Assembly (NCBI RefSeq): GCF_000495795.1
Contig: NZ_AWGD01000011.1
Location: 1 to 64,000 of the forward strand
Direction: 5' to 3'
Length of the DNA stretch: 64,000 nt
Origin: Asticcacaulis sp. AC460
Lineage (GTDB): Bacteria > Pseudomonadota > Alphaproteobacteria > Caulobacterales > Caulobacteraceae
Program-made: the position numbers and the translations under genes
In this document: positions 34,861-42,918 of the stretch, piece by piece
Numbering within the stretch: position 1 is the stretch's first letter
How the letters are laid out: every line of letters starts with the position of its first letter
Notes under the pieces: generated by a model
The model's database searches: none
Seen by the model: the letters and a program-made list of their open reading frames with translations, nothing else
What the model was told of the DNA's origin: nothing

Positions 34861-35793
34861 TTAGTACCGCTGCGTTGACAACAGCCAGCGGGCAACGGCC
34901 AGCACGGCGAAGGTGATCAGGAACAGAACCAGACCCAGCGCGATCAGCGCCGAGGCATGCATGCCGCTGGCCTCACCGAATTCATTGGCGATGGTCGAGG
35001 CCAGGGTCGAACTCGACGAAAACAGCGAGGTCGGGAAGGCATGGGAATTGCCGATGATAAAGGTCACCGCCATGGTTTCGCCCAGAGCGCGGCCAAAGCC
35101 CAGCATGACGGCGCCGACCAGGCCCTTCTGGACATAGGGCACCAGAACGCGGGTCACCGCTTCGAATGGCGTTGCCCCCATGCCGAAGGCGGCTTCACGC
35201 ACCTGCGGCGGAATGCTGCGGAACAGTTCGCGGAAGACGGCCGCCATATAAGGCAGGATCATCACCGCCAGGATCACCGAGGCAGTAAAGATGTTGGCGC
35301 CGTTGGGCACCCCGGCGAAGATGCCACCCAGAGCCGACAACGGCGTCTGGATATGCTTGGCGAACCACGGCGCGAAAACGAACAGCCCCCACATGCCGTA
35401 GACGATCGACGGAATGCCCGCCAGAAGTTCGGTCATGACGGCGATCGGCTGGGCGATCGCGCGCGGGCAGAACTGGGTCAGGAAGATAGCGATGCCCAGG
35501 GCGATCGGCAGCGCCATGGCCAGGGCCAGGAAGGACGACACCACCGTGCCGACGATCGGACCAGCGGCGCCGAAGACTTCGCGTACCGGATCCCAGGTCG
35601 TCGAGAAGAAGAAGCTGGGGCCGAACTTGGCAAGAGCCGGCCAGCCGCCGATCAGCAAGGCGACGATCAGGCCGCCCAGCACCGCCAGGAGCAGGGTCGC
35701 CGCAAAAAAGGCGACGTACCTGAAAATGGGATCCACGACATCCCGGCGTACCGGTGTCTGATCCGTAGAAACTGCGGGTCGGGTAACGGACAC
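34861..35793 (-). CDS. pstC: Phosphate ABC transporter permease PstC
   Basis: A 310-aa permease with six hydrophobic segments. Diagnostic blocks are LLAGIPSIVYGMWGLFVFAPW, REAAFGMGATPFEAVTRVLVPY (EAA loop) and FGRALGETMAVTFIIGNSH. It is preceded by pstS with a 24-bp gap and followed by pstA, so the order pstS-C-A-B is standard. Expression under phosphate limitation follows from the Pho box ahead of pstS. Confidence 0.95.
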   Translation of the reverse strand: MSVTRPAVSTDQTPVRRDVVDPIFRYVAFFAATLLLAVLGGLIVALLIGGWPALAKFGPSFFFSTTWDPVREVFGAAGPIVGTVVSSFLALAMALPIALGIAIFLTQFCPRAIAQPIAVMTELLAGIPSIVYGMWGLFVFAPWFAKHIQTPLSALGGIFAGVPNGANIFTASVILAVMILPYMAAVFRELFRSIPPQVREAAFGMGATPFEAVTRVLVPYVQKGLVGAVMLGFGRALGETMAVTFIIGNSHAFPTSLFSSSSTLASTIANEFGEASGMHASALIALGLVLFLITFAVLAVARWLLSTQRY

Positions 35794-35817
35794 GGGACGC
35801 CCTGGATGTAAAAGGGT

Positions 35818-36867
35818 TTACTTATTGGTCGAGGTGTAGACGGGCTTGCCTTCCGAGGTGACCTGCGACCACTGTGCGCGGACCATGGTCTTCACCGCGG
35901 CCGGCATCGGCACATAGTCGAGCTCGGCAGCGCTGGCGTCACCGTTCTGGTAGGCCCAGTCGAAATACTGCAGCACGGCCGTGCCCTTGGCGGCGGTCTT
36001 CTGATCCTTGTAGACCAGAATGAAAGTCGCGCCGGTGATCGGCCAGGCCTGCTCGCCCGGCTGGTCCAGCAGCAGGATGTAGTTGCCCGGGGCATTGGCC
36101 CAGTCGGCGCTGGCGGCGGCGGCGGCGAACGAGTCGGCGCCCGGCGCCGGGAACTGGCCGGCCTTGTTCTGCAGCAGGACGAAGGCGGTGCCGTTCTTCT
36201 TGGCGTAGGCGTATTCGACGTAGCCGATCGAGCCTTCGGTCTGCTTGACGAAGGCGGCGACGCCGTCATTGCCCTTGCCACCCAGGCCCAGCGGCCAGTT
36301 GACGGCATCGGAAGCACCGACCTTGGAGGACCATTCGGCGTTCTCAGCCGCCAGGTACGTCGTGAACAGGAAGGAGGTGCCCGAACCGTCCGAACGGTGG
36401 ACGACGGTGATGGCGGTGCCCGGCAGGTTGACGCCGGGGTTCAGCGCCACGATGGCCGGGTCGTTCCACTTGGTGATCTTGCCCAGGAAAATGTCGCCCA
36501 GCAGGGCGCCGGTCAGCTTCAGCTGGCCCGGGTGGATGCCGGCGATGTTGACGACCGGCACGACGCCACCCATCACGGTCGGGAACTGATACAGGCCGTT
36601 CTTTTCGAGATCTTCCGGCTTCATCGGCTTGTCCGAAGCGCCGAAATCGACGGTCTTGGCCAGGAGCTGCTTGACGCCTGCGCCGGAACCGACGGAATTG
36701 TAATTAACGCTGACCTTGCTCTCGCCCTTGTAGCCCTCGGCCCATTTCAGATAGACCGGCGCCGGGAAGGTTGCGCCCGCGCCGGAAACCGTAGAGGCCG
36801 GCTTGTTGCCTTGGCTGCACGCGGCCAGACCGGCCAGCAGCGCGATTGCGATCAATTTTTTCAACAT
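35818..36867 (-). CDS. pstS: Phosphate-binding lipoprotein PstS
   Basis: A 349-aa periplasmic phosphate-binding protein, lipid-anchored. The leader MLKKLIAIALLAGLAACS gives a lipobox (LAAC) with Cys17. Phosphate-contact blocks are SGAGATFPAPVY, NYNSVGSGAGVKQL, DFGASDKPM and VVHRSDGSGTSFLF. The ATG at 36867 with GGAG upstream is used; reading frame extends further but through the promoter and Pho box. It is the first gene of pstSCAB. Confidence 0.96.
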   Translation of the reverse strand: MLKKLIAIALLAGLAACSQGNKPASTVSGAGATFPAPVYLKWAEGYKGESKVSVNYNSVGSGAGVKQLLAKTVDFGASDKPMKPEDLEKNGLYQFPTVMGGVVPVVNIAGIHPGQLKLTGALLGDIFLGKITKWNDPAIVALNPGVNLPGTAITVVHRSDGSGTSFLFTTYLAAENAEWSSKVGASDAVNWPLGLGGKGNDGVAAFVKQTEGSIGYVEYAYAKKNGTAFVLLQNKAGQFPAPGADSFAAAAASADWANAPGNYILLLDQPGEQAWPITGATFILVYKDQKTAAKGTAVLQYFDWAYQNGDASAAELDYVPMPAAVKTMVRAQWSQVTSEGKPVYTSTNK

Positions 36868-36924
36868 GTCAGATATTCTCCAGCGCACCCGTGTGCCCGC
36901 CTGCGGCGGCGGTACCCAAGTTTT

Positions 36925-36942
36925 ATGACAGCTTCGTGACAG
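36925..36942 (-). promoter_or_regulatory. Pho box (PhoB-binding site) upstream of pstS
   Basis: On the minus strand CTGTCAC-GAAG-CTGTCAT, two 7-bp PhoB half sites at 11-bp periodicity, essentially the consensus, followed by an AAAACTT stretch. It lies 58 bp upstream of the pstS start codon. Confidence 0.92.
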
Positions 36943-37032
36943 TCCGTCAGAGGCCCGGTGAAATTGAAGGTTAACGCCCCAAACCCACCGATTCTGCACC
37001 GCATTATGTCATATTTGCCGATTTGCAAGTAC

Positions 37033-37069
37033 CAAAAGAAAACCCCCGCCGGGTCGTCTCAGCGGGGGT
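37033..37069 (-). terminator. Rho-independent terminator of the Pho-linked TonB operon
   Basis: Read on the minus strand: stem ACCCCCGC / GCGGGGGT around a 12-nt loop, then TTTTCTTTT. It lies 25 bp downstream of the TonB receptor stop and separates that operon from pstS. A second small palindrome (TTAATCCG..CGGATTAA) overlaps the receptor stop codon. Confidence 0.82.
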
Positions 37070-37094
37070 CTATAGGCATTAATCCGTCTACGGA

Positions 37095-39830
37095 TTAAAA
37101 CTTGGACTGCAGGGACAGCGAGAAAACCGTGCCGAGCTTGTACGAGTTGATATCCACCCGGTTGTCGCCAGACTTCTGATACTCTTCATACTTCTGGCCG
37201 GTCAGGTTGCGCGCTTCGAACTTGACTTCAAGCTCGCGGCCATGAACGGTCACGCCCTGCCGAGCGACGAAATCGACGCGCAGACCGGGATATTCGAAGA
37301 TATCCGGCTGCCCGCTGTTCGCCAGCCCGCGGCTGGTCGCGCGCTTGCTCGCATAGTTGATCATCAGGGTCTGCTGCGAAAGGTGATCCTGGCTCTCGAT
37401 CCCGAGTTCGATATTGGCGATATGCTCGGACTGGCCTGTCATGGGCGAGCCGTCGCGGAAGAAGTCGGTCGCCCTGGTCGAACTCACGGCGAAGGCATAG
37501 GTCTTGTCGTCCTCATCGACGCTCAGCGACGACTTGGAATAGGTGTAGTTCGCCGAGGCGATGATACGCCGGTCGTTCCAGAGCTCTCCACCGTGTCCCG
37601 GAAGCCATGCGGGGATCTCGTAGTACTTCAGGACTTCGGCTTCAAAACCGTAGAGATCGGCTTTCGGCGCGTTGGCGAAGCTCGTCGTGAAATCGTCACC
37701 CGAGACGTAGGACTCGATCGGGTTCTCGATCTGCTTGACGAAGCCCGCGATGGTCGCGCGCTGCCCCGGAGCGAAGTACCACTCATAGCGAACCTCGGCA
37801 TTGGTCAGCTGGCTATCGACCAGCAGCGGGTTGCCGCGATACGCCCGGTTGCTTTCCGGATCAAAGTAGAACTGATAGATCAGTTCGCGGAATTGCGGCC
37901 GCGCCAGTGTCTTGGAGGCATTGATGCGCAATTGTGCATCCGCGTTCACCTGCCAGGTCAGGGTCGCCGCCGGCAGAATATAGTTTTCGTCGAGGTGCGT
38001 CGCGGCCAGGGAGGCGCCGGGGGTCGTGAAGACCTGGACCGGCGAGACGTCCTGCTTGGCGTGCTCGTAGCGCAGGCCGGCATCGAACTTCCACGCATCG
38101 GACAGATCTCCGTCCAGCTTCAGGAAGGCAGCGTCGGTCTTCAGCGTCGCCAGGAAGGCCGGGTTGCCTTCGTTCGTTTCGATCATGACCACGCCGAAAT
38201 TATTGATCACGGCGGGTTCCAGCAGATAGTCGGGCCGGAACATGTCGACGCCACCCGGGAAGGTATTCGGCGCCTGGAACTGGAAGTCGCGACGTGAGCT
38301 CTCACGACGCGTATCGGTGAGGTCGATGCCTGCCGACAGCGCGATGCCCGGCGTCAGCTTGTAGCGCGCGTCGAAGCTGCCCGACATCAGACGCTCGTTC
38401 AGATCGGAGTAGCTGATCGTGGCGTCGCCGGAATTTCCGTTGTTCAGGCGATTGACGAAATACTTGCCGAACAGGTCGGCATCGGCGTTCGTGCGGGCAT
38501 ATTCGAAGAACAGTTCCCCAGGCGACTCGCGCTTGGTTTCGGCATAGCTGGCCCGGGCATTGAGGCTGAGCTTGTCCGTCGGCTTGAACTCGCCGACCAC
38601 CTGAGTATTGGCCAGCTGGCGCTCATACCAGGCGGTGTCCTGCTGCATGTAGTCGACATTGGTGCCATGCCGCTGCCCTAGGCTGAGGCGGGTATGCTTG
38701 ATGGTGTCGTGGACATAGAAGTTGGTCCACCGGATCTTGGTGTCGCCATTGACCAGCGAAAGACCAAACAGGCCGTTGGTGACAACGCGATTGTCGGTCG
38801 TCACCCGTTGGAAATTGGATTCTATATCCGCAAGATCACTCGAGAGCGAATTCTGATTGACCGAGTCGCGCGTCGTCCACTTGTTGCTGTAGCCGGCGGC
38901 GGCAATCACGCCCAGGGTCGCGCCATTCTCAAGTTCGAACGGCTTGCCCGCCGAGATGCTGGCGGTGAAATTGACCGGCAGTTCGGGCCAGCGTTGCACC
39001 AGGGCATTGCGGCCGTTGACCAGTTGGCTGGCGATCTTCTTGGTGTCGACGGTGCCGGAGCTGATACGGTCGCCGCTGGCCAGATAGGCCGCCATTTCCG
39101 AGGGAATGTCACGGTTGCCGTTGTCGTAACCGGTCCAGTCCGACTTGCTGCCGTAATAGGTATAACCCAGGTTACCCGTCGTTTCCGTGTCACCGGAGAT
39201 GCCGCCACCGATGGTCAGGAAGGCCTCGGTCGGGATAGCGCGCGTCGTCAGGTTGATGACCCCGCCGCCGAACTCGCCCGGGAAATTGACGGAATAGCTT
39301 TTTTGAACCAGGGCCGAAGCGACGACATTGGTCGGAAAGAGGTCGAGCGGAACCACGCGCTTGAGCGGCTCCGGGCTCGGCAGGGGCGAGCCATTGAGCA
39401 GGGCCAGCGAATAACGGTCGCCCAGGCCGCGGACATAGACATAGCCGCCGCCGACCAGGCTGAGGCCCGTCACGCGGTTCAGGGCGCCGGCGATGTTGCC
39501 TTCACCCGTGCGCTGGATTTGCTCGGTGGACAGAACGGAGGTGACCTGCGCGCCGGACCGTACGCTCATGGTGCCCTTGCGGCCGCGAACCGTGATGGTG
39601 GAGCCTTCCGAGCCGCCCGGTACGGACACGTCCGGTTGTTCTTGGGGTTGCTCTGCGGGTTGCGCAGGTTCGGCTTCCTGAGCCTGAGTCTGAACTTGGG
39701 CCGCCGCTTCGCCCGCCGCATCCTGCGGAGGAAGGACTTGCGCGTCCTGCAGGCCGGCAGCGCGTGCCAGAGATGGAACCGTTAAGGCAGTCGTTATGAG
39801 CAGTACGGACGTAAGCCACCGCGAAGTCAT
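37095..39830 (-). CDS. TonB-dependent receptor, Pho-regulon linked
   Basis: A 911-aa outer-membrane receptor: signal peptide (residues 1-24), a Gln/Ala/Glu/Pro-rich linker (about 35-70), a TonB-box-like STITVRG, plug domain with QVTSVLSTEQIQRTGEGNIAGAL and GLGDRYSLALLNGSPLPSPEP, and a beta-barrel ending in SLSLQSKF with the terminal Phe of outer-membrane barrels. There is no STN signalling domain, unlike the receptor at 45656-48565. It follows the beta-helix lipoprotein gene by 89 bp with no terminator, and the pair is preceded by tandem Pho boxes, so it probably imports phosphate or a phosphorylated compound (inference). Confidence 0.9.
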   Translation of the reverse strand: MTSRWLTSVLLITTALTVPSLARAAGLQDAQVLPPQDAAGEAAAQVQTQAQEAEPAQPAEQPQEQPDVSVPGGSEGSTITVRGRKGTMSVRSGAQVTSVLSTEQIQRTGEGNIAGALNRVTGLSLVGGGYVYVRGLGDRYSLALLNGSPLPSPEPLKRVVPLDLFPTNVVASALVQKSYSVNFPGEFGGGVINLTTRAIPTEAFLTIGGGISGDTETTGNLGYTYYGSKSDWTGYDNGNRDIPSEMAAYLASGDRISSGTVDTKKIASQLVNGRNALVQRWPELPVNFTASISAGKPFELENGATLGVIAAAGYSNKWTTRDSVNQNSLSSDLADIESNFQRVTTDNRVVTNGLFGLSLVNGDTKIRWTNFYVHDTIKHTRLSLGQRHGTNVDYMQQDTAWYERQLANTQVVGEFKPTDKLSLNARASYAETKRESPGELFFEYARTNADADLFGKYFVNRLNNGNSGDATISYSDLNERLMSGSFDARYKLTPGIALSAGIDLTDTRRESSRRDFQFQAPNTFPGGVDMFRPDYLLEPAVINNFGVVMIETNEGNPAFLATLKTDAAFLKLDGDLSDAWKFDAGLRYEHAKQDVSPVQVFTTPGASLAATHLDENYILPAATLTWQVNADAQLRINASKTLARPQFRELIYQFYFDPESNRAYRGNPLLVDSQLTNAEVRYEWYFAPGQRATIAGFVKQIENPIESYVSGDDFTTSFANAPKADLYGFEAEVLKYYEIPAWLPGHGGELWNDRRIIASANYTYSKSSLSVDEDDKTYAFAVSSTRATDFFRDGSPMTGQSEHIANIELGIESQDHLSQQTLMINYASKRATSRGLANSGQPDIFEYPGLRVDFVARQGVTVHGRELEVKFEARNLTGQKYEEYQKSGDNRVDINSYKLGTVFSLSLQSKF

Positions 39831-39919
39831 TGTCCCAATCCCCTGGGCAAGAGCGAAATCTGATTAGAAGGGGGTGGCCGTCTCCGGCCACCCCTCCCCA
39901 TTTAGCGAGTGACGGCGTC

Positions 39920-41482
39920 TTAGTTGACCGGCAGCGACGTACAGGCGCTGTTGGCCGAACCCAGGTTGGCCGTGCTGCTGTTGCAGGTCCAGCCGGCGTA
40001 CCAGGTATCCGCGCTGTCCTTGACCGCGCCGATGTAGGTGGTGGCCGTGAAGCCCGGCAGAGCGCTGACGTCGAAGGCCGTGACGGCGGTTTCGTTGGCG
40101 CCGTTGATGAAGCCACCTGTCAGGGTCGAGGTGAAGGCGTCGTTGTTGTTGTTGGCGCCGGTGCCGAAGGCGGTGGCGGTGGCGGCTGCGTTGTAGCTGC
40201 CGGTACCCAGGAACTTGGTGGCGTTACACGACAGGACGACCGACCGCGCCGTCAGGGTCGCCGGCGTGGCGCCGGTACCGTGCAGGCGGATACATTCGTT
40301 GTTCGGCGTGTAGATGACCGAGTTCATCAGGGTCGTGTCCGAGTTGCCGCGGAACAGGCCCGAAGCCAGGTCGGCGGCTTCGTTGTTGCTGGACACCTGG
40401 CCCTGGATGGCGGTGTAGTTCGAGATCTTCAGGGTCGAGCGCGGCAGGTTGGTTTCGAAGCCGTTGCTGTCGATTTCGAACAGGGCGTCGCCGTTGCCCG
40501 GACGCTGGATCAGCAGACCGTACTGGAAGTTGCCGGTCGCGCCGACGTCGAGGTCAACGCTGTCATCGTCAGCGCCGATAGCGACATAGTGCTTCAGGTT
40601 GACCACGCCGCCGAAGAATTCAGCGCCGTCGTCCGAGCTGTTGAAGCTCATGATGTGATCGAGAGCCGTGCCCGAACCAACGCCTTCGGTGGTCAGGGAC
40701 TGAAGCTCGCGGTCGGCACCCAGGACGTAGCCGGAGTAGCGGATCTGAACGTAGGACAGACGGCCGCTGTTGTCGGCGTCGTCGACGCCGCCGTACACGG
40801 CCGGGTCAGCCGCGCCTTCGGTCTGGCGTTCGCAGGTGTTGGCGGTCGTCGAGCCGCTGGTGCAGTCGGTGATCTTGGCGCGGCCCATCAGCACCACGCC
40901 ACCCCACTGGCCTTGCGACGAGTCGGTGTTGAGGCCCAGGACGTTGTCGCGGCTGGTGAAGACGATCGGCTTGGAAGCCGTGCCGACGGCGTTGATCTTG
41001 TTGCCGCGGTTGACCGCGAGCCACGAAATGCCGGTGCCGCCATAGATGATCACGCCCGGTTCGATCGTCAGGGTGACGTTGGTGTCGGCGGCCGTCTTGG
41101 TGAAGCCACCGTCCGTGCCGATGTCAACGCGGCCCGGCAGTTGGTACAGCAGGCCCGGAACCTTCGTCAGCACGATCGACTTGTTGACGCGCGACGGCAG
41201 GCTGCACACGCGCCAGGTGCCGGTCGGGCCGGTGATGGTGCCGGCGTCGGTCAGGCCTTGCGGATCAGCGATCGTCGGGCAACCCGAGGCGGCCACGACC
41301 AGGCTCGACGACGAGCTGGAGCTGCTCGAGGAGGAAGACGCGGGCGGATAGGTGATGGTGACGTTGCCGCCCGTGCCGGGGGACGAGATGTCGTCGGCGC
41401 CGCAGGCAGCGAGCGAAGCGGCGATGGCAACGCTGGCGCCGGTGGCCAAAAGCAGCGTGCGCAGTTTATTCTGGCTGATCAT
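39920..41482 (-). CDS. Lipoprotein with Ser-rich linker, probable beta-helix, Pho-regulon linked
   Basis: A 520-aa lipoprotein; the lipobox is SLAAC (Cys27). A linker of twelve consecutive serines (about residues 49-60) separates the anchor from a large domain rich in Asn, Gly and Val with recurring turns (TIEPGVIIYGGTG, SKPIVFTSRDN, GQWGGVVLMGRAKI), which suggests a right-handed beta-helix. The end has four Cys in CNSSTANLGSANSAC. I know no enzyme assignment. GGAGACG precedes the ATG. It is the first gene of an operon with the TonB receptor and lies under tandem Pho boxes, so it is likely a surface partner of that receptor made under phosphate starvation. Confidence 0.78.
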   Translation of the reverse strand: MISQNKLRTLLLATGASVAIAASLAACGADDISSPGTGGNVTITYPPASSSSSSSSSSSSLVVAASGCPTIADPQGLTDAGTITGPTGTWRVCSLPSRVNKSIVLTKVPGLLYQLPGRVDIGTDGGFTKTAADTNVTLTIEPGVIIYGGTGISWLAVNRGNKINAVGTASKPIVFTSRDNVLGLNTDSSQGQWGGVVLMGRAKITDCTSGSTTANTCERQTEGAADPAVYGGVDDADNSGRLSYVQIRYSGYVLGADRELQSLTTEGVGSGTALDHIMSFNSSDDGAEFFGGVVNLKHYVAIGADDDSVDLDVGATGNFQYGLLIQRPGNGDALFEIDSNGFETNLPRSTLKISNYTAIQGQVSSNNEAADLASGLFRGNSDTTLMNSVIYTPNNECIRLHGTGATPATLTARSVVLSCNATKFLGTGSYNAAATATAFGTGANNNNDAFTSTLTGGFINGANETAVTAFDVSALPGFTATTYIGAVKDSADTWYAGWTCNSSTANLGSANSACTSLPVN

Positions 41483-41584
41483 AAAACGTCTCCAAACGTG
41501 TTTCGGAAGGCACGCTGGTCAACGACGCATATGTCGTTCCTACCCCTGGTGCGGCCCATAGGAGCGGTCCTATAGGTCGGCCGG

Positions 41585-41624
41585 ATGACAGCCCGGCTAC
41601 AGTTACGTGACACTAATGTGTCAC
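41585..41624 (-). promoter_or_regulatory. Tandem Pho boxes upstream of the lipoprotein-TonB receptor operon
   Basis: Minus strand shows four half sites at exact 11-bp steps: TGACAC-ATTAG, TGTCAC-GTAAC, TGTAGC-CGGGC, TGTCAT. The PhoB half-site consensus is TGTCAY. The array ends about 105 bp from the start codon. Plus-strand GTGACAC-TAAT-GTGTCAC (41607-41624) inside it is also a perfect palindrome. Confidence 0.78.
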
Positions 41625-41710
41625 CGCGCTGGTATGTCCGAAATGTCACAAGGCTCCGCTGTAACCCAAAGCGCGATTTGGGCGTATAAGAGGTATCGAA
41701 AGGACATCCG

Positions 41711-42196
41711 ATGCACCGTCGCCATCTTCTCTCCTGTCTCTCCCTCGGTGCCTTGAGCACCGTCCTCGGCTGTTCGGCCCAGGCGCCGCAAGCCTCGGCC
41801 GAAACCGTCAACCCGCTGAACCTCAGCGACGCCGAATGGAAACGCCGCCTGTCGCCCGACGCCTATAACGTCCTGCGCCACGAAGCGACCGAACGGCCCG
41901 GCTCGTCCCGCCTGCTCGACGAACACCGTAAAGGCACCTTCGTCTGCGCCGGCTGCGACCTGGATCTGTTCACCTCGGACGCCAAATATGACAGCGGCAC
42001 GGGCTGGCCCAGCTTCTGGAAGCCGATCTCCGGCCACATCAAGACCAAGACCGACTACAAGATCGGCGTGCCGCGCACCGAATATCACTGTGCGCGCTGC
42101 GGCGGGCACCAGGGCCACGTCTTCGACGACGGCCCGCGTCCCACCGGCAAACGCTATTGTAACAACGGCGTCGCCCTCAAATTCATCCCAGCCTAG
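41711..42196 (+). CDS. msrB: Exported peptide-methionine (R)-S-oxide reductase
   Basis: A 161-aa MsrB that reduces R-methionine sulfoxide in proteins. The N-terminus HRRHLLSCLSLGALSTVLGC combines a twin-arginine pair and a possible lipobox (TVLGC), so the enzyme is exported and perhaps membrane-anchored. Zinc ligands are the CAGC and CARC pairs, SGTGWPSF is the substrate loop and the catalytic Cys150 lies in RYCNNGVALKFIP. The msrA gene follows 9 bp later; the pair forms an envelope repair module. This is separate from the divergent Pho-linked operon upstream. Confidence 0.92.
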   Translation: MHRRHLLSCLSLGALSTVLGCSAQAPQASAETVNPLNLSDAEWKRRLSPDAYNVLRHEATERPGSSRLLDEHRKGTFVCAGCDLDLFTSDAKYDSGTGWPSFWKPISGHIKTKTDYKIGVPRTEYHCARCGGHQGHVFDDGPRPTGKRYCNNGVALKFIPA

Positions 42197-42205
42197 GAGT
42201 TAGCC

Positions 42206-42802
42206 ATGTTGAGACGTTTGTTCCTGTCGGCGGTTGTCGCCTTGGGCATGATGGCCGGCGCGGCCCAGGCCGAGGTCGCGGTGTTTGCCGGCGGTTGTTT
42301 CTGGAGCACGCAGAAGGCGCTGGACCAGGTGCCGGGCGTGAGCTCGACGCGGGCGGGCTTTATGGGCGGTTCGGTGAAGAACCCGAGCTACTACCAGGTG
42401 GTCCAGGGCGGCACCGGCCATGTCGAGGCGGTCGAGGTCACCTTCGACCCGAAAAAGGTCAGCTACCAGACGCTTCTGGATGCCTTTTGGCATTCGACCG
42501 ATCCGACGACGCAAAGCCGGGTGATCTGCGATGCCGGCGAACAGTACCGCACGGCGATCTTCACCTTCAACGACGGCCAGCAATCGGCGGCCGTGGCGTC
42601 GAAAAACGCCGTGGCGAAGGAACTGGGCAAGCCGATCCGGACTTTGATCGTGCGTTCGACGGAGACGGGTTTACCGTTTTACCCGGCCGAGGACTATCAC
42701 CAGCATTACTGGAAGACGCACAAGAGCGACTACGACCGTTATTATGTCGGCTGCGGCCGCGGCCCGGCGCTGAAGAAGCTCTGGGGCGATAAGGCGAAGT
42801 GA
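42206..42802 (+). CDS. msrA: Exported peptide-methionine (S)-S-oxide reductase
   Basis: A 198-aa MsrA that reduces S-methionine sulfoxide. The signal peptide is residues 1-22 (LSAVVALGMMAGAAQA), so it works in the periplasm with MsrB. The catalytic Cys31 is in AGGCFWSTQKAL, and DPTTQSRVICDAGEQYR and FYPAEDYHQHYW are family blocks. A recycling Cys is present in YYVGCGRGP. AGGAGTTAGCC precedes the ATG. No membrane electron-donor protein (MsrQ/P) is adjacent. Confidence 0.93.
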   Translation: MLRRLFLSAVVALGMMAGAAQAEVAVFAGGCFWSTQKALDQVPGVSSTRAGFMGGSVKNPSYYQVVQGGTGHVEAVEVTFDPKKVSYQTLLDAFWHSTDPTTQSRVICDAGEQYRTAIFTFNDGQQSAAVASKNAVAKELGKPIRTLIVRSTETGLPFYPAEDYHQHYWKTHKSDYDRYYVGCGRGPALKKLWGDKAK

Positions 42803-42815
42803 GACGAAAGAAAAA

Positions 42816-42883
42816 ACCCCTCTCCCCGCCTGCGGGGAGAGGACGAGAGCGGAACGAAGTGAAGGCGATCGGGTGAGGGGCCT
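42816..42883. repeat. Half-copy GC repeat (copy 6, CTCTCCCC type)
   Basis: CCCCTCTCCCCGCCTGCGGGGAGAGGACGAGAGC in two hairpin halves, followed by GAAGGCGATCGGGTGAGGGGC; the same order as at 15505-15571. It sits between the convergent msrA and GH2 genes and may act as a terminator. Confidence 0.8.
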
Positions 42884-42918
42884 TTAGAGGACGCAGTGCT
42901 CCGAAGATGCCCCGCCCC

